The position numbers and the translations under genes were made by a program. DNA of 64,000 nt from Zygnema cylindricum. Its lineage: Eukaryota > Streptophyta > Zygnematophyceae > Zygnematales > Zygnemataceae. Where the stretch lies: positions 124,001 through 188,000 of the forward strand of contig JBBHKE010002140.1 in NCBI GenBank assembly GCA_037447655.1, written 5' to 3'. Positions 23,001 to 35,452 of the stretch are shown here, one piece after another. Numbering within the stretch: position 1 is the first letter of the stretch; the number at the start of each line of letters is the position of its first letter. The notes beneath the pieces were generated by a model. It was not told the origin of the DNA. It saw nothing but the letters and a program-made list of their open reading frames with translations, and did no database searches.

Positions 23001-24397
23001 TTATTTTTACAACCTTTTATGCATAGGCATTAACAACTGCTTATGTTTTAGTGCAGATTTGAGTGCTTATTTTAAGAAGGTGAAAACTGGATTAGAGAAT
23101 ATTCTTTGTCGAGTGTCCAAGTTGTCCTTTTTCTGCATGAATCCTCTCTTTCACATTAGCGAATAATGTTTGGTGTCTTCTTTTTGGTCTATTCAGGATA
23201 ATCAACTGAGATTAGATGGACTGACTCGATACGTTTATGTTTATTCTGGCTTCAGTGTGATAAGGTGGCGACAGTGAATGCTTTGGAGAGGCTGGGCAGC
23301 TTGAAGGACAGAATTTCTGGCTTGGAACTTACCTGTAGTTGGTTACCGACTGATCATCCAAGCCAGATTCGGGCACTCCCTTTGGCGAATTTTAGTTCCC
23401 TGTTGTCCCTCTACCTTCAAATGCGAGTTGGATCCTCGTTACAGCCACTTGCCGAGTAAGCTTTGAGTATAATGCTTTATGTTCCAATGGCAATCCCTCT
23501 TCATTGCAGGAATGCTATTCCATAGTTTGGCCAGTTCCACAATTGTAGTAATTGCATCATCAATGTTTCAAAGCTGGCAGTCTTATTGAAGTCTATGATG
23601 GTTTGACGATTTTTTTAACCATTTAGGAAGAAGTTAAACTTTTTGGCTTGGGTACATTATGGTTTTTGCAGCACTGGGTTCTGAGGCAGTGATTATTTTG
23701 CTAAGATAAGTAGATGGTAGACTGGGAAATGTCGTCTGTGCTTAACATCACACAGTTTCTGTTTGGAAAAGGTTGCCGTTTACCAGCTTTCATGAAGTGA
23801 CAAGCTAGTATATTTTGTTGAAGGAGCATTGTCTTGTGGTAATGGTAAGCTGAACTTAGGGGACTAAATGGGTGCAGGGCTGGTCTTAAGACGTGTACAA
23901 CTTTGAAATATTTTTACCTCACTCTTTATGGTGAGGTTGTGACATATTCACCATGGATGGCATGTGCAACAAACTTGAGCTTCCTTGCACAAATTCCCTC
24001 CCTTGAGTTTTTCTACCTCGCTCTTGAGAGAGTGGGAGGACCAAAGGATGTCGTAGATGTTTGGGAAAAGAGTTATATGAAATGGCTGCCCTCTTTAGGT
24101 CTTCCTGACCTTGAATACCACCCTCCTCCCCTTCAAGATGGGATGGAAGTGGTCTCTTTACAAGCTGCAAAGTTTTTGGCGAGCTGCCCGACTCTGAGAA
24201 GGTTATCATTGGGCGGAGTTGTGAGGGAGGAGGCGATGGTGGAACTCCTTCACTGTAAGACTCTTAGGGACGCCACCTTCCATCTGCCTCCTGATTGCTC
24301 GGACGTTTTTCGTCAGGACTTCTACACCACATTGACGTCGAGGTCGTATGCCGACCAAGTGAGGCCCGGGAAGCGAAAAGTGCTGCTGAGGCGATAA
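20035..24397 (+). CDS. MAX2: F-box/LRR protein MAX2 (D3) homologue
   Basis: Four exons, 20035-20735, 21988-22771, 23256-23455 and 23878-24397, all with GT-AG introns, join in frame to 734 codons plus stop (Arabidopsis MAX2 has 693 residues). The F-box is at about residues 21-60 (LPSEIMASILSRID, NACALVCRAWRSWERETR) and would bind SKP1 in an SCF complex. The rest is leucine-rich repeats matching MAX2 in order, up to a C-terminal part with DLEYHPPPLQDG, SCPTLRRLSLGG and LRDATFHLPPD. MAX2 works with KAI2/D14-type receptors to ubiquitinate SMXL repressors in karrikin and strigolactone signalling. Oddities are three introns and a Gly/Ser-rich insertion at about residues 333-425. The in-frame open sequence before 20035 has no ATG, so the start is MTQEVQHE. 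Confidence 0.9.
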
Positions 24398-25445
24398 GTT
24401 CTGTAAAGGTCTTTCAAGTGACTTGTGTCACAGGGTGAGCGGGGTTGCCAAATGGAGGGGTGGAGAAGGGAGAACAGCGTGAAGGATGGGAGAAAAAGGC
24501 AAAAGGGCCCCAAAATAAGAGGGCTCCCACTTATGAAATGTTGTAGGATGTTGACGGAATGGAACATGGATGTGGAGTGTCCCAAATGACTGGCAGGTAT
24601 TTTGGTGAATGAAATTGTTGCAAGGGGATGCATGATTTTTTATAAAGACTATTGAGATTCAAACAAGAAAATTTGATTTGTGGACACCCGGTTTAAAGAA
24701 TTACCAATTACATTTTTTGATCGGTTTGTCTTTCTGTGTCAAACTGTTTGCTGCATCATTTTTTACAAAATCTGTGGTTGTCTCATTATTCTTCATACCG
24801 TTTTCCTATTTTCTTGACAGTAATTTGCGAAGTCTTTCTGTGGTAGTATGGAGTTTCATTTCGATGCTTGTGGGGGGTGCTCTTTGTTCGGTTTTTGGTC
24901 CTTTGATGTTGTGGATCAAAATCAAAAACGTTGCATATTGTCTTTATGTTGGACTTCAATTGCTATGAATGAGAAAAAGGTGTGATGTTCATATGAGCAC
25001 AAGGGAGAAGCAAAGGGTTGAGTCAAAATCACATGACTGAAGAAGCACAAGACAAAAACAGATGATAAAAAGACAAACAAACAAAACTTATAGGACTGAA
25101 AACCAGCCTCTTAAACAGCAGACCCCAAACCGACCTCCACACAGAATACAACACCTAATCCTTGTAAATTACCCGATGGAAGGACAGTTCTGTGGAGAAG
25201 AGTCTGCAACACCTAAGTAATCAATCTCCAATAACTTATAATAGAAGAATGAAAGCATGCACGGGCTAAGAACAGGGATGAATTGACGAACGAAAAATGA
25301 GAATTAAAGGTGAAGAACGACTTATTCGCGATCATATCGATGGAAAATCGTTCCATTGTACTGTCACGGTCACATTGTCCAACCGACCAGGCATCTATTG
25401 ATGAAATATCATCGGTAACATCTTGATTCGAAGTCCTTCTAACTA
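24398..25445. other. Intergenic region downstream of MAX2 homologue
   Basis: No gene is recognised. The open frame at 24678-24968 is hydrophobic by composition and T-rich, with no domain. The first few hundred bases probably hold the MAX2 3' untranslated region; no polyadenylation signal can be fixed. Confidence 0.45.
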
Positions 25446-26227
25446 AGGGTGCGTCTCTGTGTGCTTAAGTAAGGGTTTTTTTCTGTCGTTTTCCTGTAAA
25501 ACTTAGAGCCGTACCGCGTAAGTTTCAACCGTACAATAAAATAGAAAAAAAGAAAAGTACATTTTGCGTCATCGTGGAATTTAAAATGTACTACATGTTG
25601 TCGTCTTGTGTTTCTCGACCCACTTCGACGACAAATAACGTCATCTTCAACCTTATCTTTAAAATACAGGGCCGATGTGTTTTAAAATTAGGAATTTTCT
25701 ATAAACAAATAGGAACACGTATTCGCACGTGTAATGTTTTGTTCAAAAACTTCAAACGAATTCAAGCGACGTGGAAGTGTACACGATTCGCTATGTTTTG
25801 TCCTTTTTTGTCTAATACGACAAAGAGAAGTACACAGTTTGTTTTGTTTTGTCCGTTTCCATCCGGTACGGATTTTTTTTTTGCAGGGGTCTCAAGGTTC
25901 CTATGCCATTTCACGTCGAGCCGACAATAGACGCAAAGTCAAAACGCATCTTCTTCAACCGCGAAACGGCACAGGTTGGAGGGCGGTAGGTCTACAATGT
26001 CACGAAAAGTCACGCGACGTCACAAGCAGTTACGAAAAATAACGTGCGTCATCATAGATTGTAGACGTTGACAGCCGTCACGGGCTTTGTCGACGTATAC
26101 AATCGTCACGCCCTTTAGTGACAATTTCGTTTGGTACACATAGGGACACCCGAAATCCGGGTCCGCCGGATCTGCGCTAAAAAACAAAAAAAAATCTCTA
26201 AGTTTGAAGTACATAGAGACGCACCCT
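25446..26227. mobile_element. 782-bp terminal-inverted-repeat element, non-coding
   Basis: The left end AGGGTGCGTCTCTGTGTGCTT and the right end AAGTACATAGAGACGCACCCT are near-perfect inverted repeats. TAA flanks GGGTGCG on the left and follows CACCC on the right, as for PIF/Harbinger-type target duplications (unverified). The interior shares subterminal words with the elements at 38521 and 46000 (GACGT.TACAATCGTCAC, a TCTGCGCTAAAAAACAAA-like edge). No transposase is seen. Confidence 0.75.
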
Positions 26228-26361
26228 AAAACGCAGTCTAAAACTCAGTTTTTTGCCACCAATGAATGACGGCCTGACGGGCCACTTGACCCACCTTGCA
26301 TTGGAGGTTGCTTTTTGCTTTGCCCTTTTTTTCTAAAAGGGCAAAGCATTCTAGTCGCATT

Positions 26362-26525
26362 CGTCTCTGGTGACAACGATAAATGACCGTCGATTTTTTG
26401 GTGTAAGATCTTGAGCCGTTGAGTGTTTTGAGTTTTGATTGGCGTCTCTGGTGACAACGATAATTGATCGTCGATTGCTTTTGTATAAGATCGTGAGCCG
26501 TTGAGTGATTTGTGTTTTGATTGGC
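26362..26525. repeat. Two-copy 81-bp tandem duplication
   Basis: CGTCTCTGGTGACAACGATAA, then GATCGTGAGCCGTTGAGTG and GTTTTGATTGGC, occurs twice with 81-base spacing (26362 and 26443). The repeat makes overlapping minus-strand open frames that I regard as non-genic. Confidence 0.8.
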
Positions 26526-26894
26526 TTTTTCATGTTCCATTTTGATGTAATGAAAAGACACGTGGTACAATCCTATTTGTTGTATTTCGCGTGGTTGTAG
26601 TGGTATGATAAAAGGCCAAACAAAATCGACGTCACGCCAAAATGTCGTGATATCAATACCGGTTGAGTAACGTACAGTATCGTACTTTTATTTTTTGCGA
26701 GTGCGATCTCGTCACATCACGCCAAGTTGTCGTGTTCTCAATATCCGTACACTACTGTTATTTCAGTGTTGGCGTGACGTACAATGTGTCGTTTAATCTA
26801 TACCGGTACAGAACGTACAGTATCGCACTTTTAATTTTGGCGCGTGCGATCTGATCACATCACGCCACGTTGTCGTGATCTCAATATCCGTACA

Positions 26895-27539
26895 CTACAC
26901 AACGAATCGTAGTTAGGGTAAATAACGCTAATTCGGTCGCCCTAAATTTCGACTCTATCACGTTAAATAGAGTGAATGATTCGAATTTTCATTATTATAC
27001 TATTTAAGGTTCGTTTTACATAGTGTGGAGTACGGATAACGTCTGACTGTGCAAAATTGTACTTTTATAAGTAAAAAGGTACAAAAAATAATTTAATAGA
27101 ATCGCGCTCGCATGTGAAATTGCACTAAACAAAAAACAAATTGCGTCGAAAAAAACCCGTTCGCATAGCTCCGTATGTCGACAAAATTGTAGTTCGTGTG
27201 AACATTTACATCAATTTACATGTGAAAATTTATAGTTAAACAACAACAGTATGAGTTGAGACAAATAGTATATATATATGAGACAAATAATACTAGCGTC
27301 ATAATGACGTCAAAATATACGGACTAATAGTTTTTGTATGTCTACATAATTCAGTGTTCAAACTTACAGCATGGATAATTATTGCCGATATAACCTAATA
27401 TAGAGTACTTAAATAAATTAAAGTAAACTTCCTTTGTGAAAAGGTTCAATCACAATAAATAGCGTTTATAACTCTGATTAATTTTTTTCTGTTTTTTTAC
27501 CCTAATTTTTTCTTTATTCTAATTACGATTCGCGGTGTA
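26895..27539. mobile_element. Long diverged relative of the MITE family
   Basis: The left end TACACAACGAATCGTAGTTAG and the right end CTAATTACGATTCGCGGTGTA are inverted. Just inside the left end, AATAACGCTAATTCGGT and CGCCCTAA match the 8271 MITE. It is about 645 bases long, roughly three times the other copies, with AT-rich interior and no coding sequence. It may be a fuller-length ancestor or a copy with an insertion. Confidence 0.55.
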
Positions 27540-27731
27540 CCGTAATTTCAGTGTTGGCGTCACGTACGATGTTCGAACATGGTACGCACTGTACTATCGC
27601 ATTGTACATGGTAAAGACCATGACGATGCCAAGTGGATGGTTTAATTTGCATTTCGTTCATGTAGGGGGTTTGATTACACGTAAAAGTTTCACATTAATT
27701 TGAGCATTTGATCTCAATCTATTGAACGACC

Positions 27732-28701
27732 TGTAACAGCAAAAGCGGATCGAACTTGTTTACAAAGGGATATTTAGGTATTATGATTATAGAGTACTAA
27801 ATTTGGTAGACGTCCGCGAAAGAATTATGCTATTTGGAGTTATATTTTAAAAGTTATAGCGATGGGTGTATTTAGGTGACAGCATGGGGTCTAAATAACA
27901 AGTGGGAATCATTGAAACGGGTTAAGGGTCAAATTAGTACCGAAATTACGCGTGTACGTTTCATAAAGTTCTAACGAAACGTTTAGTATGGACGGTGGTT
28001 CGTTTCGTACAAATTTTAGTACGAAACGTCATTTTTACTTCAGGAAATTTCGACGGAAGTTTCGCGTGCGAAATTTGTTACGCACGATCGTGCGAAGTCG
28101 CGTTTCGTTTGGCGCGCACTTTTGCACGTAAATGTTACGTAGTGAAACGTAACGTTTGATTGGTTAGTAAAGCGCTAAGTAGTTAGTAAGAGATTTCACA
28201 CGTTTTTGCATTGGTCATTCTGAGTCTTTGCTGATCAATGATTGGCCCAGGTAAAAGCATGTTAAAACGGAGCGTTGACTCTGGCCTGGCGAGTCCAGGC
28301 GATGATGGATAAATAGTGAAGTGTAAGAGGAGAGTAGACATCCTTTTCCTTTGGGGAAAAGTTTGTGGAAATTCCGGCTGATCTAGGTCCTGAGCGATTA
28401 ATACCAAATTGGAGAAAACGCATTTTGCATTGAAATCTCTTACTAACTAAATAGTGTTTTAGTAGTTAAGAGATAGAATTATTAAGAGTGGAGAGTAGTG
28501 GAAAACACTTTAATAAGAAGGGTTGAGCCACGAGGGCAAGAGACCAAGCTAATGTTATGTGGAGAGAAGCTTCTTCTAATTTAAAGTTTATCCTTATGTG
28601 AGTGTGGTCCAATGTGGATGTGTATTTTCCAATATGTGAAATGTGTGGTTGGGATTGAGAGTAGTAATGGGATTTTATGAGAGGTAAGAGATCCTGTTAC
28701 A
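27732..28701 (+). repeat. Gypsy 5' LTR
   Basis: 970 bases, starting TGTAACAGCAAAAGCGG and ending GAGATCCTGTTACA. It matches the 3' LTR base for base over long stretches. It contains CG-rich words such as GCACGATCGTGCG and GCGCGCAC near 28080-28125. A minus-strand open frame inside it occurs in both LTRs and is not a gene. Confidence 0.95.
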
Positions 28702-28703
28702 TA

Positions 28704-28720
28704 TGGTATCAAAGCTTGGT
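28704..28720 (+). other. Gypsy primer-binding site
   Basis: TGGTATCAAAGCTTGG lies two bases after the 5' LTR. It matches the complement of the plant initiator-methionine tRNA 3' end (TGGTATCAGAGC) with one difference, the usual minus-strand primer. Confidence 0.9.
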
Positions 28721-29125
28721 TAAAAAGCCAAAGAGAAGCTTGCTCCCCGAAAATCGACTGTCGTGACCGGTGAGGGTGCTCTGACCCAGGTTGGTGGAAC
28801 CACAATGTGAGTGGTAGGGGATTGGAGGGAAACTAAGTGACCACACTGCTAGCGGCCGCTGGTTAGATGTGGGGCGTGCTTAGGTCATCAGGACTAAGGC
28901 GGGGTAGGCAGTGTAGCTACCGCTGAAACTCACTCCAATTACCTAGAGGCCAAACAAACTTGCCTTCTCCTATCAATGATTCATGTGTAGAGGGAGGGCT
29001 TGAAGCCATGAAGGGTGAGGATGTGAGGATTAGAGAGTAAAAGATCTTGATGTAGTGGGAAGTGGGAAATTTGCTAATAGAGGAAAAAGAAAGTGGAGTA
29101 CTTTACTTCTTCAAGAGCAAAGGAG

Positions 29126-29216
29126 TCAATTTTGCTGTTGCAAAATTTATGGTTAAATCTTACCTTTGAGAGCTTTCAATTTTGCTATTGCAAAATTTAT
29201 GGGGAAATTCTTACCT
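29126..29216. repeat. Duplicated 50-base segment in the Gypsy leader
   Basis: TCAATTTTGCT.TTGCAAAATTTATGG occurs at 29126 and again 50 bases later, within the untranslated leader between the primer site and gag. Confidence 0.75.
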
Positions 29217-29450
29217 TCTGTTTCAATGTTGGGAAATTGATAATTTAAATTTATACTAACTTACTGTCAATGTCTTTTTAATTTCTCAGATCTTGATCTT
29301 TTTAAAGGATTTGTTAAGGAAAAGAAGTCTTGGATTGGAGCAATCTGAAGAGTTCAGATCTGCATCAAATTTCATTGGGAAATTATACTCTATCTTTCTT
29401 TTGTTTGATTTCATTGTGTGATAATGGCAAATTCTGCATAGAAACGCGAA

Positions 29451-30650
29451 ATGGAGAATGCGTTGAATGTGTTGAAGAAGCGGACTGTGAAATTGGTCAA
29501 AAGATTTAATAATCTTGCTGCCGCTGTGGATGAAACCATTTACGAATTGAAAAGTGAATTAAAAGTTGTCAAAAAAAATGGAAATGTTTCAAATGAGAAA
29601 TTAGATGAACTTATTCACTTAATTCAGACCAAGAATTATATGAATGACCAAAAGGGTGAGAGTAGTAAAAAGAATGCTAGTTCTAGAGAGGATGACCATG
29701 ATAGACCTAAGAAGATAAGGGATCTGAAATTATCTATTAGTGAGGCACCATCGTTTGATGGTAAGAGGATCGATGAGTTGGATACTTGGATTTTTCATAT
29801 GGAATATTATTTGGAGTCTAGAAATTGCGATCGTGATGAATACACTTCTTTTGCAATTAAGTGTGTGAAAGGCGATGCTCAGATTTGGTATTATACTCAG
29901 AGAAGGTCTAAATTGATTCCTGATAATGCTGATTGGGAAACTTTTAAAACCGGGATCAAATCGCGTTTCTTGTCTATCACTTTTACATCCAGATTGGAAG
30001 AAAAGTGGTTGAATTGTAAACAGACTGGATCTGTGAAGGATTATATTGTGGAATTTGACTCATCTAGCATTCATGTCATAGGTTTGACTGATGAAATGGC
30101 TAAATTGCATTTCTTCAACTATTTGAATCCTATATTGAAATCAGAACTAAAACATCAAAAATTTAATAATTTGAAGGAATTACAGGATAAGTCATTGGAA
30201 TTAGAGGATCAGTTGGGGTATACTCGGGAAACTTGATCACTCAGGGGTAATTTGAATGAAGTATCAAAGTGGGATGAGGAGGAATTTGATGAACAAGGTC
30301 TCAATGCTGGTTTGGTGAATAGGCAAAATATCTTCAGGGGAAATCAAAAGGGTGGACATAGTGTTAATGCAGGAAATAAATTTAACAATAGAGGGGGGTA
30401 CATTAAAAGTCCTAAACCAAGCATTAATGCCCAAAAGACTAACCTTACCATCCCCACATGCACTATTTGTCAGAAAAAAGGTCATAGAGCATTTGAGTGT
30501 GCACAACTGAAAAAGATTAACTGTTATAACTGTGGAGAGGAGGGACATTTTAGTAGAGAGTGCATAAAACCCAAAAAGAAAGTCAATTGTTTCAAATGCG
30601 GAATTACGCTAAAGACTGTACAGATAAAGGTTCTCTCAAATTAGTCGATG
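29451..30650 (+). pseudogene. Gypsy gag with CCHC zinc knuckles
   Basis: An open frame at 29451-30236 encodes a Gag-like protein with an N-terminal coiled-coil-like stretch and the retrotransposon Gag core (LDTWIFHMEYYL, WETFKTGIKSRF, LEEKWLNCKQTGSVKDYI). A TGA at 30234 separates it from a second frame at 30252-30644, which carries two CCHC zinc knuckles (CTICQKKGHRAFEC and CYNCGEEGHFSREC) and the start of a third (CFKCG). An intact element would have these in one polypeptide. The knuckles bind template RNA in Gypsy Gag. Confidence 0.85.
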
Positions 30651-30719
30651 TAAATGAAGGTCTCCAAGAAGATATTGCATTATACCTAGCTGAGCTGGAA
30701 GCCCATAAGGTGGGAAACG

Positions 30720-33700
30720 GAAAGGACTAACTGAAAGTCCTCACTTGTGTCAACCGGATCCAGAAGTTAAAGATTTAACTTTGGAGGGCAAATTAATGAA
30801 TGAAAAAGTTAGGATAGCTGAATTTATTATGATTCTCACTACACTGCATAGTTTAAAGAATCCTTCTGATGAAATTCTCAACAAATGACCTATGTTATGA
30901 CACTTAAGTAATGATGACACCAGACACAGTTTGATTAGATTCGAGTCATTAGTGGAAGGAAAATCGTTGAGCGTAATGGTTGATTCATGTGCCACACATA
31001 ATTTTATTTCATATAAGTTTGTAGAGGAAAATAAAATTCTTTCAGTCATAAGGGAAAAGCCTTTACATGTTCAAGTGGCAAATGGTAATAAGTCCACATT
31101 AGACTTACAAACTGACACGATAGAAGTTGATATTCAGGGTCATAAAATGAAAGTTATGTGTGAAATAATGAATTTGGGAAGTGAAGAATTAATTTTGGGA
31201 AGCCTTGGTTAACTGAACACAATCCTCAAATTAATTGGGAAATTAACACCTTGAAAGTGAGGTCTGAAAACGGTTGGAAGGTTTTGCAAGCATTATCTCA
31301 TAAAAAATTGCATAGGAATCATATAAATAACATAACCAGATTGGGGGTGGAAGGTTTGATATATGCTAAACAATTTAAAAAGCACTTAAAAGATAAAATA
31401 AATCATGTTTTCTTGTTATTAGTAATTGAGGCAGTTACTAATGAAAGGGGGGGAAAAAACAATTACATTGATGTCATCACTAAATCAGACACCACTAAAA
31501 CTTTCGAAAAACTAAAATCTTATTTTGTAACTGACATTAATACATCTGATGTTGGTGTTAAGAATTTGATTTTTGAATTTCAAGATATTTTCCCAAGTAA
31601 TTTACCCTCGGGAAGGCCACCATCCCGAGATGTAGAACATGTTATTAACCTTCAACCTGGATGTAATCCTCGTATCACAGGAATTTAAAAACACAATTTC
31701 TTTGAGCAGGAGGAGTTAAAGAAAAAAATCAAAGAACTCCTAGAGAAAGGACATATTCAGCCGAGGAAATCATCGTACGGAGCACCCGTTCTCTTCGTCA
31801 AAAACAAGGACGCAACTTTGAGAATGTGTGTCAATTATCGTAGTCTGTATAAGATTACGGTGAAGAATAAGTATGTGTTACCTTTAATTTCTGATTTGAT
31901 AGACCGTTTAAATGGTGTTAAAGTATTTTCGTTGATTGACCTGCGTAGTGGCTTTAATCAGGTGCGAATTAGAATTGAGGATGTTGATAAAACTGCTTTC
32001 AGGACTAGGGTGAGTCATTTTGAATGGATAGTGATGCCATTCGGCTTAACGAATGCACAGCCTACTTACCAAAGATTAATGAACCAAACCTTTTCAGATT
32101 ACATAGATGAGTTTGTCCAACTGTTTATAGATGATATTTTAGTTTACAGTGAATCTAAACAACAACATATAATTCATTTTTAAAAAAGTGTTGGAAAGGT
32201 TAAGAGAAAGAAAATTATATGGAAAATTGTCAAAATCTAGTTTTCTTAAAAGTAAACAATTATTTTTGGGACATATAGTTAGTGGGGAAGGTGGTAAAAC
32301 AGATCCATCCAAAATTTTAGCAATAAAAAAATTGGAAACAACCTACTAATGTCACAAAAGTTAGATCGTTTTTGGGATTGGCCACTTATTACAAGAAATA
32401 TATCATAAACTTCAGTATGATCGCGACACTTTTGATGGATTTACCACATGAGAAGAAGACGTTTGTGTGGGGAGCTGATCAGGAGGGAGCATTCGAGGAA
32501 TTAAAAGGGAAGTTGACCTCTGCCCCTACACTAGTGAATCCTGACCCTGCCGGAGAATTTGAAGTTCTGATCACTATAGATGCATCTGATAAAGGTCTAG
32601 CTGCAGTCATAAGTCAAAAAGTCAGCAAACACTTTCATCCTATTGCTTTTGAGTCCAAAAAATTCAATGATGCTGAAAAGAACTATACAGCACAGGAAAA
32701 GGAATTACTTGCAATTGTACTTGCATTGGTGAAATGGCGTTGTTATTTGCATAATAAAGAATTTACAGTTCACTGTGATAATAAAACACTCTCTTATTTA
32801 CAAAGATTAACTAATGCGCAGATTATGACTTGCATACAAGTTAGGTGGATGCAAAAATTAGCATATTTCAAATTTAATGTCAAACATATTCTTGGGAAGA
32901 CAAATATAGTCGCAGATCTTTTAAGTAGATGTTTTGAAATAAGTGTTATGGTTCAAGATGAATTGTTTTTAGATACAGTTAGAAATGGTTATGATAAAGA
33001 TCCTTATTTTGTTGTGATTTACAAGAATATTTCGGGAGGGACTTCTAACCTATTGAATGAGAGGCATGTTAAAAACTTTAGACTAGAGGATGGTTTACTG
33101 TATTTGCAAATTGGGGATAGTATTATGCATGCCTGAAGTGGGAGACTTAAGAAAACAAATTTTATGGGAAGCTCATAAGCATTTAGGACATCTGGGTCGA
33201 GATAAAACTCTTAGTCGATTGCAAAGTAGATTGTTTTGGCCTGGGATGGCAAAGGAGGTGTCAAAACACGTGGAAAGTTGTGTCCGTTGCCAACAAAGTA
33301 AATCCAATACCCAAAAACCTAAAGGTCTCTTAAAACCTTTGGATATCCCCGAAACACCGTGGGAATTTGTCAGTATGAATTTTATTGTCAGTTTGCCTGC
33401 TACATCTAAAAATAATGACAGTATCATGGTCGTAGTCGGTAGGTTTAGTAAAATGGCAATCTTTATCCCTTGCAAAACCACTCATTCAGTTGTAGATATT
33501 GCAAAGTTATATTTTGACAACGTGGTCAGACATCATGGAGTCCCTCTATCTATAGTCAGTGATAGAGATTCTAAATTTTCGTCTGCTTTTTGGAAAGAAT
33601 TAGAGCAAAATTTAGGCTCTGAATTGAAAATGAGTACCGCTTATCATCCTCAGACAGATGGACAGACATAAAGGATGAACCGTACACTAAAGGAAATGCT

Positions 33701-34420
33701 TAGGACTGTTTGCAGTGGAGTTCAAAACAAACGGGAATCTAAATTGCCATTAATGGAATTTGCATACAATTCATGTAAACATGCTAGTACAGGATTCTCA
33801 CCATTTAAAGTTGCATACGCATACCAACCTAGAGAAAACATTCGACTTAATAACAAGGGTCACTCAAGAGAATAGAGGTTCTGGAATAGAGTTTTGGGAA
33901 TACATTCAAACAGTTTGGAAAACTGTTCGGGATGCATTAGTAGAGGCACAGAGGAGGCAAAAATTAAATGCTAACCGCAAACGGGGTGATTGGGTGTTAC
34001 GCACAGGTGACAATGTTTGGCTTTTTACAACTCATTACAAGTGCAAGATTGAGGGACAATCGGATCCTACGGGGAAATTTGCTCCTAAGTACATTGGACC
34101 ATTTACTGTAATCGAGATGATATCGTCAGTTGCTGCCAAATTGGACTTCCCACCTTCAACAAAAATTCATCCAGTGATACACATCAGCCAATTAAAACCA
34201 GCGAATCTTCGACCAATTCAAGGAGAATTGGAATTGGATCCCTCAATAATTAAAAAACCTGAAGTCCACAGATGAGTAATAGATTGGGTTGGTCAACGGT
34301 TCAGGGTCGGCGATACTATATTATGGCAAGTGCATTATCTAAGAAGGCCTAAAGATGAGTTGACCTTAGAGGTTAAAAATTTTGAGTTTTTACAGAGGTA
34401 TTGGAGGGATAATAATATAT
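30720..34420 (+). pseudogene. Gypsy protease-RT-RNase H-integrase-chromodomain, inactivated
   Basis: Protease at about 30931-31212 has VDSCATHNF, where the usual triad is DSG or DTG. RT at about 31690-32340 keeps the catalytic FIDDILVYS but is split by stops near 31686 and 32181. RNase H is at 32372-33080 (TIDASDKGLAAV). Integrase at about 33125-34000 has the HH-CVRC zinc motif. Its catalytic triad is damaged: the first Asp is Asn (SMNFIVSLP) and the Glu codon in DGQT(E)R is TAA at 33669. A chromodomain-like tail (DTILWQVHYLRRP) near 34310 follows another stop. It cannot encode active enzymes. Confidence 0.9.
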
Positions 34421-34482
34421 AACTCCCGTCTTGAGAATTAAAGGTGTTTAACTAAGGTCAGTTTAAAATAAAGAGGGGATGA

Positions 34483-35452
34483 TGTAATAGCAATAGCGGA
34501 TCGAACTTGTTTATAAAGGGGTATTTAGGTATTATGATTATAGAGTACTAAATTTGGTAGACGTCCGTGAAAGAATCACGCTATTTGGAGTTATATTTTA
34601 AAAGTTATAGCGATGGGTGTATTTAGGTGACAGTGTGGGGTCTAAATAAAAGTGGGTATCATTGAAACGGGTTAAGGGTCAAATTAGTACCGAAATTACT
34701 TGTGTACGTTTCATAAAGTTCTAACGAAACGTTTAGTATGCACGGTGGTTCGTTTCATACAAATTTTAGTACGATATGTCACTTTTACTTAAGGAAATTT
34801 CGAAGGAAGTTTCGCGTGCGAAATTTGTTACGCACGATCGTGCGAAGTTGCGTTTCGTTTGGCGCGCACTTTTGCACGTAAATGTTACGTAGTGAAACGT
34901 AACGTTTGATTGGTTAGTAAAGTGCTAAGTAGTAAGTAAGAGATTTCGCACGTTTTTGCATTGGTCATTCTGAGTCTTTGCTGATCAATGATTGGCCCAG
35001 GTAAAAGCATGTTAAAACGGAGCGTTGACTCTGGCCTGGCGAGTCCAGGGCGATGATGGATAAATAGTGAAGTGTAAGAGGAGAGTAGACATCTTTTTCC
35101 TTTGGGTAAAAGTTTGTGGAAATTCCGGCTGATCTAGGTCCTGAGCGATTAATACCAAATTGGAGAAAACGCATTTTGCATTGAAATCTCTCACTAACTA
35201 AATATTGTTTTAGTAGTTAAGATATAGAATTATTAAGAGTGGAGAGTAGTGGAAAACACTTTAATAAGAAGGGTTGAGCCACGAGGGCAAGAGACCAAGC
35301 TAATGTTATGTGGACAGAAGCTTCTTCTAATTTAAAGTTTATCCTTATGTGAGTGTGGTCCAATGTGGATGTGTATTTTCCAATGTGTCGAATGTGTGGT
35401 TGGGATTGTGAGTAGTTATGGGATTTTTTGAGAGATAGGAGATCCTGTTACA
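34483..35452 (+). repeat. Gypsy 3' LTR
   Basis: 970 bases, preceded by the purine-rich AAAGAGGGGATGA. It starts TGTAATAGCAATAGCGG and ends GATCCTGTTACA. The scattered base differences from the 5' LTR are few by eye. Confidence 0.95.

Larger units (their letters stand above)
27732..35452 (+). mobile_element. Complete Ty3/Gypsy LTR retrotransposon, coding region dead
   Basis: Two 970-base LTRs (27732-28701 and 34483-35452) start TGTAA and end GTTACA. A primer-binding site follows the first and a purine-rich tract precedes the second. Flanking bases CGACC and TGACC share GACC, fitting a 4-5 base target duplication with one change. Gene order is gag, protease, RT, RNase H, integrase, chromodomain-like tail, which defines Ty3/Gypsy (chromovirus-like). 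Every domain is recognisable but split by stops or frameshifts. The LTRs look nearly identical by eye, which suggests recent insertion. Confidence 0.95.

Noticed and set aside
24678-24968. Hydrophobic open frame after MAX2
   Set aside because: T-rich DNA gives Phe/Leu/Val-rich peptides by composition. No homologue is recognised and it overlaps the probable 3' untranslated region.
28183-28407. Minus-strand open frame that recurs at 35012-35194
   Set aside because: It lies inside both Gypsy LTRs, so its recurrence comes from the LTR duplication. No domain is visible.
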